NCBI GenBank assembly: GCA_002205965.3
Contig: NADL03000120.1
Location: 186,001-250,000 of the forward strand
DNA: 64,000 nt
Reading direction: 5' to 3'
Source: Kappaphycus alvarezii
Lineage: Eukaryota; Rhodophyta; Florideophyceae; Gigartinales; Solieriaceae
Positions 1 through 10,539 of this stretch are shown here, in pieces. The position numbers and the translations under genes are program-made. Within the stretch, counting starts at the first letter, position 1. Each line of letters begins with the position of its first letter. Below the pieces are notes generated by a model. That model was given only the letters and a program-made list of their open reading frames with translations, made no database searches and was not told where the DNA came from.

Positions 1-23
1 ATTTTGGAGGAGACCGGAGGAGG

Positions 24-503
24 TTGAGGCGGTTGATCAACATTCTAGAGGTTGCGGCGAACTTCTGTAGGGAATACACGCAAGTTCAAGATATTTGGGC
101 AGTGTTGCGATCGAACAAGGATGGTCTAAGATGTGTGTACGCGATCGCGATTTTAATCCGAGAATTGGTACGATACTTCTTATCAAAAGTGGACTACGGC
201 AATGGTAAAATTCCTGACTCCGACGATGTCAGCGTCGGTGATATTTCCTTCAGCAACATCATTCCTCTCGGGAACGGTGTGCACGGAAATCTGATGCAGA
301 GAGGATGTATTAGAATGTTCGAGTCAGAGTTTGAATCCTTGAAAAAGCCTGTCTGTATGATAACTCACCTACTCGGATCTGCGAATGAGGAAGATACCGG
401 GGATGAAGGGGATCTTGGGGATATAGAGGCATCCACTGCTATGGGTATCGTACTATTGTACAGTTACAGTTTTCATTGCCGGATTCTTCACAAGTATAGG
501 TAA
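24..503 (+). CDS. Unrecognised ORF, possibly partial
   Basis: An open frame of 159 codons without a recognisable domain. It has a Leu/Ile-rich first half and an acidic stretch (NEEDTGDEGDLGD) near residues 120-132. It begins 23 bases into the window, so the real start may lie outside. No promoter, intron or homologue can be named. It lies on the strand opposite the broken RHS/Crinkler-like frame that follows and may be chance coding. Kept only because it is the longest frame here. Confidence 0.18.
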   Translation: MRRLINILEVAANFCREYTQVQDIWAVLRSNKDGLRCVYAIAILIRELVRYFLSKVDYGNGKIPDSDDVSVGDISFSNIIPLGNGVHGNLMQRGCIRMFESEFESLKKPVCMITHLLGSANEEDTGDEGDLGDIEASTAMGIVLLYSYSFHCRILHKYR

Positions 504-599
504 AGCTTGCAGTTCTTCCTTTATAGCTACTAGCGACCCTACTACATACTTCGTCCGAACATTGAATATCAGCGATGACGACATTATTTACTTCGAGGA

Positions 600-1681
600 G
601 ACCTTCCTCTCACATCGCGCTTCCAGAGGAGTGTACACCATGGAGTACAGGTTGGGACGCCTTCTGTCGAAATCGTTGACGTGTGACTCCGAGGTGTCGG
701 TTTGGGAGATATTGGTGGCGCTTCTGTTCAGAATAAATGCCCACTTTTGCATCTGTGTGCAGTTTTGCGTGAGTCCTGTTGCCTATCATCGGGTTGGATG
801 GGTGTTGCAACCCTTAATGTCGTGCCAGCAGGGATATTTCGATGCACATACCATTACACAGCCGAAAGATTACCCAATTCGTGGTGGAAACCCCTCTCTC
901 TGAGATTGAAATCTCATCTCAGCGCTATTAAACATGTTGTCCGACTTTATTCCCAGACACTGCCTGAAAAACCCTATACGACGTACAGTTCTGTCCAAAC
1001 TGAGCCAATTTGCGGAAATCTTGCTCAACCGTTCTGATATCACCAACACCACTGGTGAGACCACTCTGCAGGGTAGTGTTAGAGCCCATGTATCTTGTTC
1101 TGACCGTTTGACGTTTGCAATGCTCACGACAGCAAATAGAGATGTTTGCGCATCAATAGTTTTGGAGGACTCCATAATTTGACAGTGCGCATTACTTCTA
1201 TTAGACAAACGGGCTTGAACGATGCACCCGTATCGTACGGACTCGTATCCACCGAGGCCCACAGTCGCAGACATATCGTCTGTTCTGACGCGCACTCTCC
1301 CCGCCTCCTTATACATCATTACATGTCCTTCCAATACCCCTGTACTGTCAAATCTGGGATACCATTTCGCCAGAATCTTCTTGTAGTTGACATCGTTTCA
1401 CTCAGAATATTCTCTTGTTCAAGAAGTCCGGTAAGGTCTTCTCCATTGGATAAATCTGAACATACCCATCTGCTGTTGAATGTAGCGGCAAAATTCGATA
1501 CGAGAGGATTCTGTCTGAGCAATTGCAGAGCAGAGTCGTTAAACTGTTTCGAAATGATATCGTCCATTTGGAGTCTTTGAGAGGGCTCTATCACGTTTCT
1601 GGCAGTTCCGCCGAATAACAGAAAGTGCATAGTCTTCTTGGCACGTTCAGCATCAGTCGGAATATACATGCTTCTATGCAC
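600..1681 (-). pseudogene. Broken RHS/Crinkler-like protein, C-terminal part
   Basis: Two minus-strand frames (1681 to 1319, then 1334 to 870) read as one protein interrupted by a one-step frame change near 1319-1334. The segment HFLLFGGTARNVIE resembles the 'FGG-x-(P/A)-R' turn found in retrotransposon-hot-spot and Crinkler-type P-loop proteins, where it follows the NTPase core. No Walker A motif is visible in the remaining upstream DNA, so only the C-terminal region is present. The family call rests on this single motif and is weak; an unrelated lineage-specific protein is possible. If correct, it is a broken copy of a multicopy repeat-associated family. Confidence 0.33.
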
Positions 1682-2492
1682 GGAATTCAGCCTACCATTT
1701 CAATCATTAGCAACACATTGGTCAACTGCGAATAAGTGTTCTTCATGATAGTTACTCTTCTATACAGCCCTTTTCAACGGTTGGTGTTCATGTTCAAACA
1801 CGATTTACATAAATTCACGAACGTATCCAGGAGAAGGTAGGGAATGTGAATAAAGTTCTAATAACCTATGCACATTCTGTTTGTCTAGCTAGATGCTTCT
1901 TGACACTTGGATATTCTCCGCATAGAATATTCAGGTCTGATACATATTTTCTCGCAAGATTCTATATTTCCTCATAATACTGGATTATTGAACTGGTTCC
2001 ATTCATCGCACAAGTGTCACAACAGCCTAATCCTATTTGACCGATTTGGCGGGAACTGGAGTATGAGAACGTTGGAGTATGAGAACGTCACAACACACAA
2101 CATTATTGTGCGATCAGTAGGAGGACTACCTACCGAGATCACGTAAACTCGAGAGCGATATCAGTATTGTCCTGATCTGTGTCGAACGACTGCAGTACAT
2201 CCGCTCTGATAAGACGATAATGAACTTTTATGTTGTCTTCAGCAGGGTGAAGGGCTTTGAGTTGCCAGGAGTGCAACGTGTGTGCTCATACATTCAGAAA
2301 TGGCGGGAACTGGAATAATACTTATTCGAATCTCGGTCATCCATTTAATATGGCGCGTCGTACTCATATTCGAGTGATGCAGAGTACGAGCATTGCTATT
2401 AGCGAGCATTACGGACATTACTTCTAGCGATCGCTACAATTGTATAGACCACAGACGCCCAGTGCTTACCAGTACACCGTCATTACTGTAGT
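1682..2492. other. No supported gene; short repeats
   Basis: No frame longer than 80 codons looks coding. The block holds a 16-bp perfect tandem duplication (2057-2088), and the 13-mer GGCGGGAACTGGA occurs twice, near 2049 and 2302. Otherwise nothing is seen. Confidence 0.5.
2057..2088. repeat. 16-bp perfect tandem duplication
   Basis: The unit TGGAGTATGAGAACGT occurs twice head to tail (2057-2072 and 2073-2088). It matches the pattern of short direct duplications seen in transposon ORFs elsewhere in the window. Confidence 0.95.
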
Positions 2493-4014
2493 ATGAATGA
2501 TAAGACGCTGCTTAAGAGTACGACTGAATGGAAATCTGCGCTTGATGCTATTCTAACTGCGAAGGACTACGAACGTATACTGGGATTATGGAATGAGATC
2601 GCCACAAGACGTTGGGATCAGAATTCACTGCTGACCGTTGAAGAAGTGCTCAAAAAGTTCATGAACGTGGCTCGCGATATTTCTCAACACCATAGGGCGG
2701 TGATGGATCCATGGGACATACGCCCTAGGAGAGCTGTCAATTACGTCGAACGACAGTACATGGATCACCATCGCGGCGAGCGGCGTCCAGGCTACATGGG
2801 TTATGGAAGGAGACGTGATCACGATGGAGGTCGGCCAAAGGGGGAAGGTAATAGGACCGATAGCTACAAGGACGACTATTGCAGTGAAAACAGTACGCGA
2901 GGAACCTGCATCTGCATCTCAATTGTTACCCGTGAGAGACGATGGCAAGATAAATGTTGTGCAAGAAACTCCGACTACTCCTAGCAAGTCCTCCGGGAGA
3001 GGAGGCCGCCCAGTGCATAGAATGCATGATGTCTTCAAGCCGTCTCAGAGGTTTTTTTCGGGAAAACCGTCAAGTGTGATTGGCAAGAAAGACAAAGTTG
3101 ACCAACAATCGAATCAACGCCCCCCTGAGCATGAAATGGGTGATGTCGTTAAGCCGTCTCAAAGAGAATCTCCCGGCAAAACGTCAACCGTGAGTCTCGA
3201 GAAAGTCAAAGTTGATCAACGATCGAAGTCATGCCCTCTTGGGCATGAAATGAATGATGCTGTCAAGCTGTCTCAGATGGAATCTTCTGGTAAGGCGTCA
3301 GCCGCGAGTCGGGATAAAGGCAAAGTTGTTCAAAATTCAAAGCCCGATTCGAGTAGCGCTTGGCTACATCGCAAATCCGAGAAGTCACAGGGTGGGGGTG
3401 GTGGGAAATCGAAAGAAGTGCAACAACCTGAAGGGAAACGTGATGAGGGGGGGTCAACAAGAAAGAGTAACAGAACCGGGGAGGGGAGTGGTGGGAAGAA
3501 AAGACCAGTTCAGAGTAGAAGGAGGAGGGGCGGACGCGGGGAAGGGAAGCTGAAATCCGCGAAGTCTTCAGGTCAGAAGGGAGGTACTGCTACGGGCGCC
3601 AAGCGTTCCTCTTCAACGAAGAAGATTGGGAAAAGTAGAAACGCCCAAAAGGCCTCGTTAAAGGCGATCGAGAAACCGTCTGAAGTGGGGGGACGGGGCG
3701 CGCCGCAGTCGGGCACGGTCGTGCAAGGAGGTCAACTTGCTGTTCCGCAGCAGAACATGGACAGTGAGATGTTAAGAACAATTCCGGAACAAATATCTAC
3801 AGAGGTGGTACCGACTGTAAATCCACACCCGGTGTATCAAAGACGCACTGTGGCGCGGTCAAGGATAGGAATCGGGGCCAGACAGCAACCTTGGAGGGCA
3901 GCCTGGATCTCCAGGCCGGTTGGACAAGATGAAACTGGAGGAGGCAGTGAGAAGGGAAGTGAAGGAGAGCAAGTGTTTGGATGCATAGGAAGGAAAGCGC
4001 TAACAATAAGTTGA
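2493..4014 (+). CDS. Basic, repeat-containing protein (two overlapping frames)
   Basis: An ATG-initiated frame (2493-2984) overlaps a second frame (2803-4014). The compositions join naturally: a helical N-terminus, then an Arg/His-rich stretch, then a long Lys/Ser/Gly-rich basic tail. They are probably one gene linked by a short intron or an indel between about 2840 and 2950, where there is a G5 run. Residues 69-182 of the second frame are three 38-residue repeats sharing the pattern H-x-M-x-D-x(2)-K-x-SQ. Further on come RRRRGGRG and KKIGKSRNAQK-type clusters, suggesting nucleic-acid binding or nucleolar localisation. No catalytic domain is seen. It could be a nuclear protein or a retroelement ORF1; no downstream ORF2 was found. 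Confidence 0.45.
3007..3348 (+). repeat. Three tandem 114-bp coding repeats
   Basis: Three consecutive 38-codon units are spaced so that the conserved His falls at residues 72, 110 and 148 of the 2803-4014 frame. Conserved positions include M-x-D, K-x-SQ, SGK/PGK and K-x-KV-(D/V)-Q. The copies are diverged and all in frame, which supports selection on the protein. Confidence 0.85.
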
Positions 4015-5632
4015 ATGTTGTGATCAGGACCACTCGTTGCGTAATGACAGGGTCGATGTTCACTAACTTGCCAGTGATAACAGAGCGGTAGAAGTATATG
4101 GTCTGCGAACGCAACTGTTTGACAAGTATGGAACGCCATCCCCAGGACTAAGAGAGCATTAGGAGAAACCATCGACCTGTCGAAGGGACTAATTAGGCGT
4201 AGCTACGATGGATACAAATTGGTACTGTGTGATCTTTATTTGAACGCATGTAACATACGATTGTAAGCAGAACACGCCGATCTACTGAGACTCACTAACT
4301 GGTAGGGCATGAAATGGATTGTTCTGTTGATATTGTAGTTTGTACAAACGGAACACTACGACGATCGAAACAAAGCGAATGAGTAACATGATGGGAAGAA
4401 GATCTATGGGAAACGGGAATGTACGGGTGATTCGGACAGGATCATCGGTAGATATCCCAATACTTGCGTCCAAGCAGTGTGCTTTCAAAACGTCTGAAGA
4501 TGGGTTTACGTGGAAGAAAAGTGTATGCACGTGGACGGGCGGGGGGATGGGGGAAGGGGTTCGGGGAGTTGTCCTTGTTCAAGATTACACGTTTGAAAAA
4601 CGTTGTGGTAATGAAAAGACGGGAATGCGCTCAAGTCAATTGTAAGTTTGGAGGTAACATTTCCCGTTCCAGTTGACCTGACCCGGTATTGAACCGAAGG
4701 AGCTTGTCGCCCATTACATGTTTATTAGATGTATCGAACGATGGCGAAAACGGACAGGAGTGAGATATGAGTTGTCGAGCGAGTGCTAGGCATTTTTGGA
4801 CGCTCTCCTCAGCATGTGGTACTGCACATGGTATGATGGGATCCTAGATGTATTGTATTATGCTGGGTGCTGACGGGCAGGAAGAGGGACAGTTACTGGG
4901 GCATCTCGCGGAACAGATATAGAGTGTAGGAATGACCCGTATGCAGAGGTAAAGAGACATGAACGCATTTCTGAGACAACAGAACTGTAGAGATGGAAGC
5001 AGCAACTACTATGTTTCGTAATAGCGATAGGTAATGGTACGTTACCAACACTAAGATTATAGAATATCATGAGTAATGACGCCATACAGGCAACACACAG
5101 GCTGCGCACAGCCATCTTAACAGGTGCTTCGAGAACAGGAACAAGCATGCGGAGATTGCCTCTCAGTTTGCATAACCACAAACGGTTCCATTGCTGAACA
5201 GCAAAGTACAGCCTTGCTACATACACAGCACATCTCATGATTGATATTCACACTGCGATGCGCGGGAAAGGCAACGAATGGTTGTGCGCGCGCACAATTA
5301 TTGTTCAAGATTTGAAATCAAATCAAATTGTTGCACAAAGGCGCCAATTTTGCCGTCCACTAACTTACACCGGGGATCGAATGGCCCACAACGTCGTTGC
5401 TCCATCGCAACGAAATTATCAGAATTTGCCATTTGAACAAATGGCATACAGCAATTTCGGCATTGCTGGGAGGCCATAGATGCGTCCGCAGTTGATATTA
5501 CGCCCGCGAAATTTGAAATGCTGTGAGGCAAAATTCTTGCACACGTTGCAACGTGTTATACGTATTCCAGAATTCCGCAAACACTGCGTGACGAATCGAG
5601 CAGAATTGTGGGTAGTTGGTGAAGTCACGTGA
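4015..5632. other. No supported gene
   Basis: Several overlapping 60-125 codon frames exist on both strands (for example 4340-4645 plus and 4858-5238 minus), but none has a motif, repeat or compositional signature that separates it from chance. Around 5420-5460 there is an imperfect inverted repeat (TTTGCCATTTG / CAAATGGCATA). Confidence 0.4.
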
Positions 5633-6745
5633 GAAGTTCTGTGCGCAGAAAAAAGCAGGAACAGCTCTCTCCAACGGTCCGACTCGACCACCACCGGCAC
5701 AAAAGTGGCAGAGCTCAGGCCTGACCACAGCCCTTCAGAAACGCCAACAATAGACTATGCCCAAACACCCCTCCCCTTTATCCCTATCCCCCCCCCTCTC
5801 CCTGATCCTTCGTCCCTTCCGCATGCGCAGCACGCTGCTCTCGAGGCTGGCACCCGGCCGAGCCGTGTACTACATAATGTTGGCCGCCGGTCGCGCTTTT
5901 CCAGCGAAGACGACCCTGTACTCATAAGAGAGGTCGCCACAGCCAAAGCGCAGATAGCTCCGAATGGGGAAACACGCGAGCGCTTCGAGGTAGCTGCGGC
6001 CAAAGCAAACGCAGCAAAACGGCTCCGAGATGCAGTGACATGGAAATCCGTTCAAGACAGATATAAACGGTTGCAGGAACGATTTGACCGCTATGACAGA
6101 ATGGAAAGCCGCATGAGTGGCGTCGGAGGAGAGCTCGGGGAGCTGGAGGAGCTCTTAAGCGTAATGCGCGACACTTGCTCCGACTTCGACAAAAAGCGAA
6201 ACGCAAAGCGACAAGAGGTGGCAGACGAAGAGGCGCGAAAGGAGCTACCGGGAGCGGAAATCAGAAAGTACGCAACACAGCGCCGAGGGGAAAGTGATGA
6301 AGATGCGGTTGTGGTCCTTGAAGATGGGGATGAGGTGGAAGATAGTGGTATAGGAAGCATGTCTGGTAGTGGGAGAAAAACAAAAAATAGAAAGGCCATA
6401 ACTATGGAAAAGTGGGAGACTGCCGCCTTTACTGTAGCTTTAGAGAAGGGAGACGCTCGAAGAAATGAGATCGGATCGCAGCGTCTGGAGCTGGATCGGG
6501 AACGCTTTGAGGAAGAGAAAGCTGAGCGCGAGCGCGCTCGTTTAGAAAGGAGAGAAGAACGGGAGGCAGCTCAGAAAATGGAGCTTGAAAAGTTCGGGAT
6601 TATGATGGATCTTCTCCAGGAGGCTCAGTTTGCTGGTCTACACTTGCGTGCAGGGGAGCGTTTAGAGGATCCAAGCTGTGCGGCAGGTGATGAGTACAAA
6701 GAAAATAGCAGGAAAGGCGGAGCGAAGCGGAGGGATTTAGCGTAG
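5633..6745 (+). CDS. Myb/SANT-like accessory protein of a Harbinger transposon
   Basis: The frame is open from 5633 after a TGA. It has no in-frame ATG before the conserved region; GTG 5705 is the first near-cognate start, so the true start or a 5' exon is uncertain. The N-terminal 60 residues are Pro-rich. A trihelix Myb/SANT-like segment follows (FSSEDDPVLIREV, later WKSVQDRYKRLQERFDRYDR). Then come an acidic linker and a long Arg/Glu coiled coil (about residues 235-305 counted from 5705). PIF/Harbinger elements encode such a Myb-like protein, which helps nuclear import and DNA binding of the transposase. It converges on the Harbinger transposase at 8950-7772, so I infer both belong to one element. 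A solo nuclear gene is the alternative. Confidence 0.72.
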   Translation, partial: EVLCAEKSRNSSLQRSDSTTTGTKVAELRPDHSPSETPTIDYAQTPLPFIPIPPPLPDPSSLPHAQHAALEAGTRPSRVLHNVGRRSRFSSEDDPVLIREVATAKAQIAPNGETRERFEVAAAKANAAKRLRDAVTWKSVQDRYKRLQERFDRYDRMESRMSGVGGELGELEELLSVMRDTCSDFDKKRNAKRQEVADEEARKELPGAEIRKYATQRRGESDEDAVVVLEDGDEVEDSGIGSMSGSGRKTKNRKAITMEKWETAAFTVALEKGDARRNEIGSQRLELDRERFEEEKAERERARLERREEREAAQKMELEKFGIMMDLLQEAQFAGLHLRAGERLEDPSCAAGDEYKENSRKGGAKRRDLA

Positions 6746-7771
6746 GGCGGTGCCTCTCCAATCTCATGCAGTTAGCCTTCACGCAGGCTGTTAGCCCACG
6801 AAAGCAGTTTTATTCTCTCGGTAAAGAGGGTAATCGCTAGATGACTTTACAAATCATTACTGTAACACAGTTTGGACGCCCTGCCCTGACGGAATGCGAG
6901 CAAGATGGCCGCGGCCACGCTAAATCACAAAGAAAAACTGAGATGCTGACGTAGGTAGTGCAGAATTGTGGCTGATACAGAACAAGATTTGTACGAGATT
7001 CGGTTAGTGCGGTATTTCAGCAGTTGTGCAGTTCGCGTAGGCAGTGCCCCGATAGAATAGAACGCAAGCCGTATAAATGGCCGTCCAAGGAGCGGGTGTG
7101 GATCGGAGGGTGATAGGTGAATAGCGTTCCGAATTTGCCGTTTGCAGGCCCTAAGTTTATCAATGTCGACGATTTCAGCTGGAGCACTGAGGGCTTGGGT
7201 GCCGCGGCGGATAACTCCAGGACGATAAGAGCTTATTATCGTGACATTTTGCACCGTTCGAAGAGAAGAAGTAGTGCCAAGTGATGGGGTAGGGAGTTAA
7301 GATAAGATATCAGCAGGCCGCAACGATGTACGGGGACAAGTGGAGGGGCCTGTATTTGTTTGTTTAACCTGATGATTTTAACGGGTGCCTCGCGAGCATG
7401 TTTCACACAATGTTGTGTCTGTGAGTAATGCCGGAGCCAGATTTGCAGTTTACAGCTTGGTCGCCGAGCGGGTACACTCGAACATGACACTGGGTGTAGC
7501 GCAGCGGGGGGGGAGTTATCGTACAGGGATTTATAGTTGGCGGCGGATCATGGTGAGCCAGATGGGAGTTGAAACATTCGAGGTGGGGAATGGGGGTGCC
7601 CAAAGGAAAGAGTTTCTGCCCGGGGAGAGGACGGAGCCGTACTTTGCTCTTGGACGGATGGGCGAGGGTGAATGGTATGATGGGCCTGGTAGTGTATCCC
7701 TGCTTGTCTATCCCCATTAGCTGTCAGCCGCAGCTTCTTGTAACCCTTGATGTAAGTGTAACAAGGTTCAC

Positions 7772-8950
7772 TCAACTACGTGAACTTATAAATGTGGCTA
7801 ATTCAGGTGGGGTACAGCAGAAGTACTTCGAAATCTTGTTACCGTACATGCATGTCCTGAAGTTGTGCAGCAGCATAGTTGCAATATACATAGTTCCCAC
7901 TGGCGCTTGTAAAACACGCGGCTTCCGCGTAAAATCCATTGTTATCCAGTACATCTTCAGCTCTTTAAAGAGCCATTCCACCGCAACCCGCCCTGTAGCC
8001 ATAGCTAAATTAAATGCCCGCTGATCTTGGTTGAGCACTGAGCCCTGAAATGGGACTTGAAGATAAGATCGTTGGTTGTACCCGCTGCCTCCATGCAAAC
8101 AGTATTGTTGATCGTTTACAACCATGCAGTCATCAAGCTGCCCATCTAAACCGGAGCGTGAATACAACGTCTAATCATGTCTCCCTCCCTCAACGGGGCC
8201 GTATCCATGAAGTAGCAACCCATCTGGGCAAACCACTGCTTGAAATTTTAGTGAGTAGAACCTTTTATGTCCGTTGTAAACAACGTTTTGCAAAATTTGG
8301 TCTCTTGGCCTAGCAATGGCAATATTTGTTCCGTCTATAAACTTGACGCAGTTCTCAAGCGCATGCGTCTTGTTGTGTACCGCTTTAGCGTAGTCGACAG
8401 CTCGGTGTGCTGTAAATTGTGGGTCTATGGGAGCTGTAATAAGGTGCCGATATTCGTCCAGAAACTCGTCTATTGATTCCCAGAATATTTCGCTTAGTTG
8501 CGGTGCGTGTTTTCTGAACATCATCTCGCGGTCGTTCCACCTGTAAGGAGTCGCTAGTCTACTTAGTGTTACACAAGTTTCGAGCAACGGGTTAGATCTG
8601 TAGCGATTTCATTTTGTAAGGTAAGAATCGCCTTTTTGACATATTAGAGGCTTTAAAGTCAGTATTTCGCCCTTGAGAAAGCGAAAATGCGACAGACAGT
8701 CGCTGTCGGAAAAGTTAGAAAACACATCATCTAAGTTGCATGCTGCAATCGCAAGGTTGCTTCGCACAAGTGCAGAGTAGGCCCCCCAATGAAAGCAGTA
8801 GTTAGTAAAGGCCTTTTGTAAAAGCTGCGATGGCACATGCGTTAAGCGGCTTCTGCGCTTAATCAAGGCGATAAGAATGGCACGCCAGTCATTTATGCCC
8901 CGAGTAGCAACCGTCTTGGTGTGGGAGCGTAAGCTTGCCCTTGCGACCAT
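7772..8950 (-). pseudogene. PIF/Harbinger DDE transposase with two nonsense codons
   Basis: Three minus-strand pieces (8950-8609, 8608-8171, 8170-7772) are all in one frame and read as one protein of about 390 codons, the usual family length. Motifs in order: HFRFLKGEILTL, then NRYRSNP...RLATPYRWND, then FIDGTNIAI (first catalytic Asp), then GGRHD followed by TLYSRSGL (second Asp), then VAVEWLFKELK (catalytic Glu). TGA at 8609-8611 interrupts the expected (K/R)NRYR context. TAG at 8171-8173 falls directly after the second catalytic Asp, where family members usually carry Trp or another hydrophobic residue. All three catalytic acids survive, so inactivation looks recent. The ATG at 8950 is a good start. 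Confidence 0.9.
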
Positions 8951-8999
8951 GATGAAAGCGGTACGAGAGTAGAGAGGGGAGAAGGGTGAAGAGGCCTTT

Positions 9000-10539
9000 G
9001 AATTGTAAAACTCCTGTAATCAATTGTTTTTGCGTAAAGCTAGTTCTGAAATTGTGGAGAAAGAATTCTGTATCTTTGGATGGGCATTGCAATTACTGAA
9101 GTATTGCTGAACTTTGTCAGAATTTTTGAGAGCGTAAAATCTATAATGGTCCAATAGACACTAGTAAACGGGAGAAGAAAGGAGAAGAAGTTTAATGCGC
9201 TCCCATCCACTCCCAGGTGAGTTCTGTGAATTAAAACAATAGAGAAACACAAACACTTTATCAAAGCAAATAGCTGACCGCAACAGGGATAACTAAATAA
9301 GTACGCATTACAGCAATCAGGGATAACTTATGCAGCTTACATGCTCCAGTAGTTGGGATTGATTTGAACCTTTGTGTTGGACGTTTGCTCAAGACAGAAC
9401 TGGTAATGGCAGGGTTAAAAATGCTTGATCACTCGAATCCTCGGATGCTGCTGTACAGCGGCTATGGGCGCGGGGCGCTTCTTCTGGGGATGGTACCCCA
9501 AAGGGGTGTAGTGTGAGAGCTTCCGTTTGGTGCCAACTTTACTTGTCTTGAGTGGACGTACGCTGCCAGCAATGGCCGGCCTGGGGAGGCACACGAAGGG
9601 GAGAGGATGTTCCAGCGAAAAGGCGGGTGAGTTGCCAGAACCGAGATAAATGACTAGGAGTAATGGAATGGTGGAATTGGATGAGAGGATCGGCATGTCT
9701 CCCCAGACGCAGAAATCCTTGTCCGGTTCCATTCGTTCCATCATGCGTACGCTTGGGTAAACTCTTTTGATTTGGTGTGTTCGCGTCGCAAGAGTTGTAA
9801 GGAGAGTAGCGCGGTCATACGCCCGTGATCATTATGCGCGTTGATCCTCTGACCAGAACCAAATCAACACTTCCACCGGTTGCTGCGTTTGCGTGAGACT
9901 TGAATCATAATATCCATACAAAAATCATACCATAAAATATAACATAAATCGAGAACAAAAGACGGCTTGTGATTGGGCCATGAAGGATGAATGGAGGGCA
10001 GGAGGCGGGAGAGCAAGCGACGACTTGAGGGACTAGAAGTTTTGGCAAAGGTTTCCAAGTTGTCGGTTATATAGACCTGTCCGACGGGTTCTGATCGCAC
10101 ATCAAGTCCCTGAGCAACGGTAAGCTGCCAACGTGGCCATATCTCGAGTGGCTTACAGTCCGGCGGATGCAAATGCAACCGAGATCCCAGAAAATCCGCT
10201 TGCAAATCCTGCTTGCAAATTGCTCGTTTTGGCACTCCGGTTTCCATAACGGTCAATGCTGCCGAAGTAGTAATTCCACGTGGACAGAAGCAAAGAAGTA
10301 ATTGTGCCGATGTAATTAACAGAGACTTCCGACACATCTTTCAAATATCTACATCAATAAACTTTCAGACTTACTGATACCAGCATTCCAGCGCGCAGCG
10401 TCCCAAACCCAAAAATCTGCCCTCGCCGCAGCACGGCGACGAGAACATACCTTTCCCACCCTCCATCCGTCACTCTTTCTCTCCCTTGTCTCTACCGAGT
10501 CCGAATCACCTCCCTTCATGCCTTAATGCATTTCTCAAC
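9000..10539. other. No supported gene
   Basis: Minus-strand frames at 9415-9744 and 9864-10337 are the longest. Both lack recognisable domains; the first ends in a Lys/Arg-rich tail and the second is Ser/Pro/Leu-rich. A repeated AACAGGGATAACT / TCAGGGATAACTT string occurs at 9281-9300 and 9317-9330. A tRNA-like B-box (GGTTCAAATC, minus strand, near 9366) has no supporting cloverleaf. Confidence 0.35.

Larger units (their letters stand above)
5600..9000. mobile_element. PIF/Harbinger DNA transposon (ends not resolved)
   Basis: Defined by the convergent Myb-like ORF and DDE transposase, the standard two-gene layout of PIF/Harbinger. The roughly 1 kb between them (6746-7771) has no convincing gene. 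I could not identify matching terminal inverted repeats or the expected 3-bp TWA target duplication by eye, so the stated limits are approximate. Confidence 0.6.

Noticed and set aside
5300-9400. Terminal inverted repeats for the Harbinger element
   Set aside because: Several short inverted matches were tried (around 5310-5470 against 9010-9130) but none began at both ends with a shared TWA flank.
9340-9420. tRNA gene suggested by GGTTCAAATC on the minus strand
   Set aside because: Neither T-stem nor acceptor stem pairs and no box A is found at the right distance.
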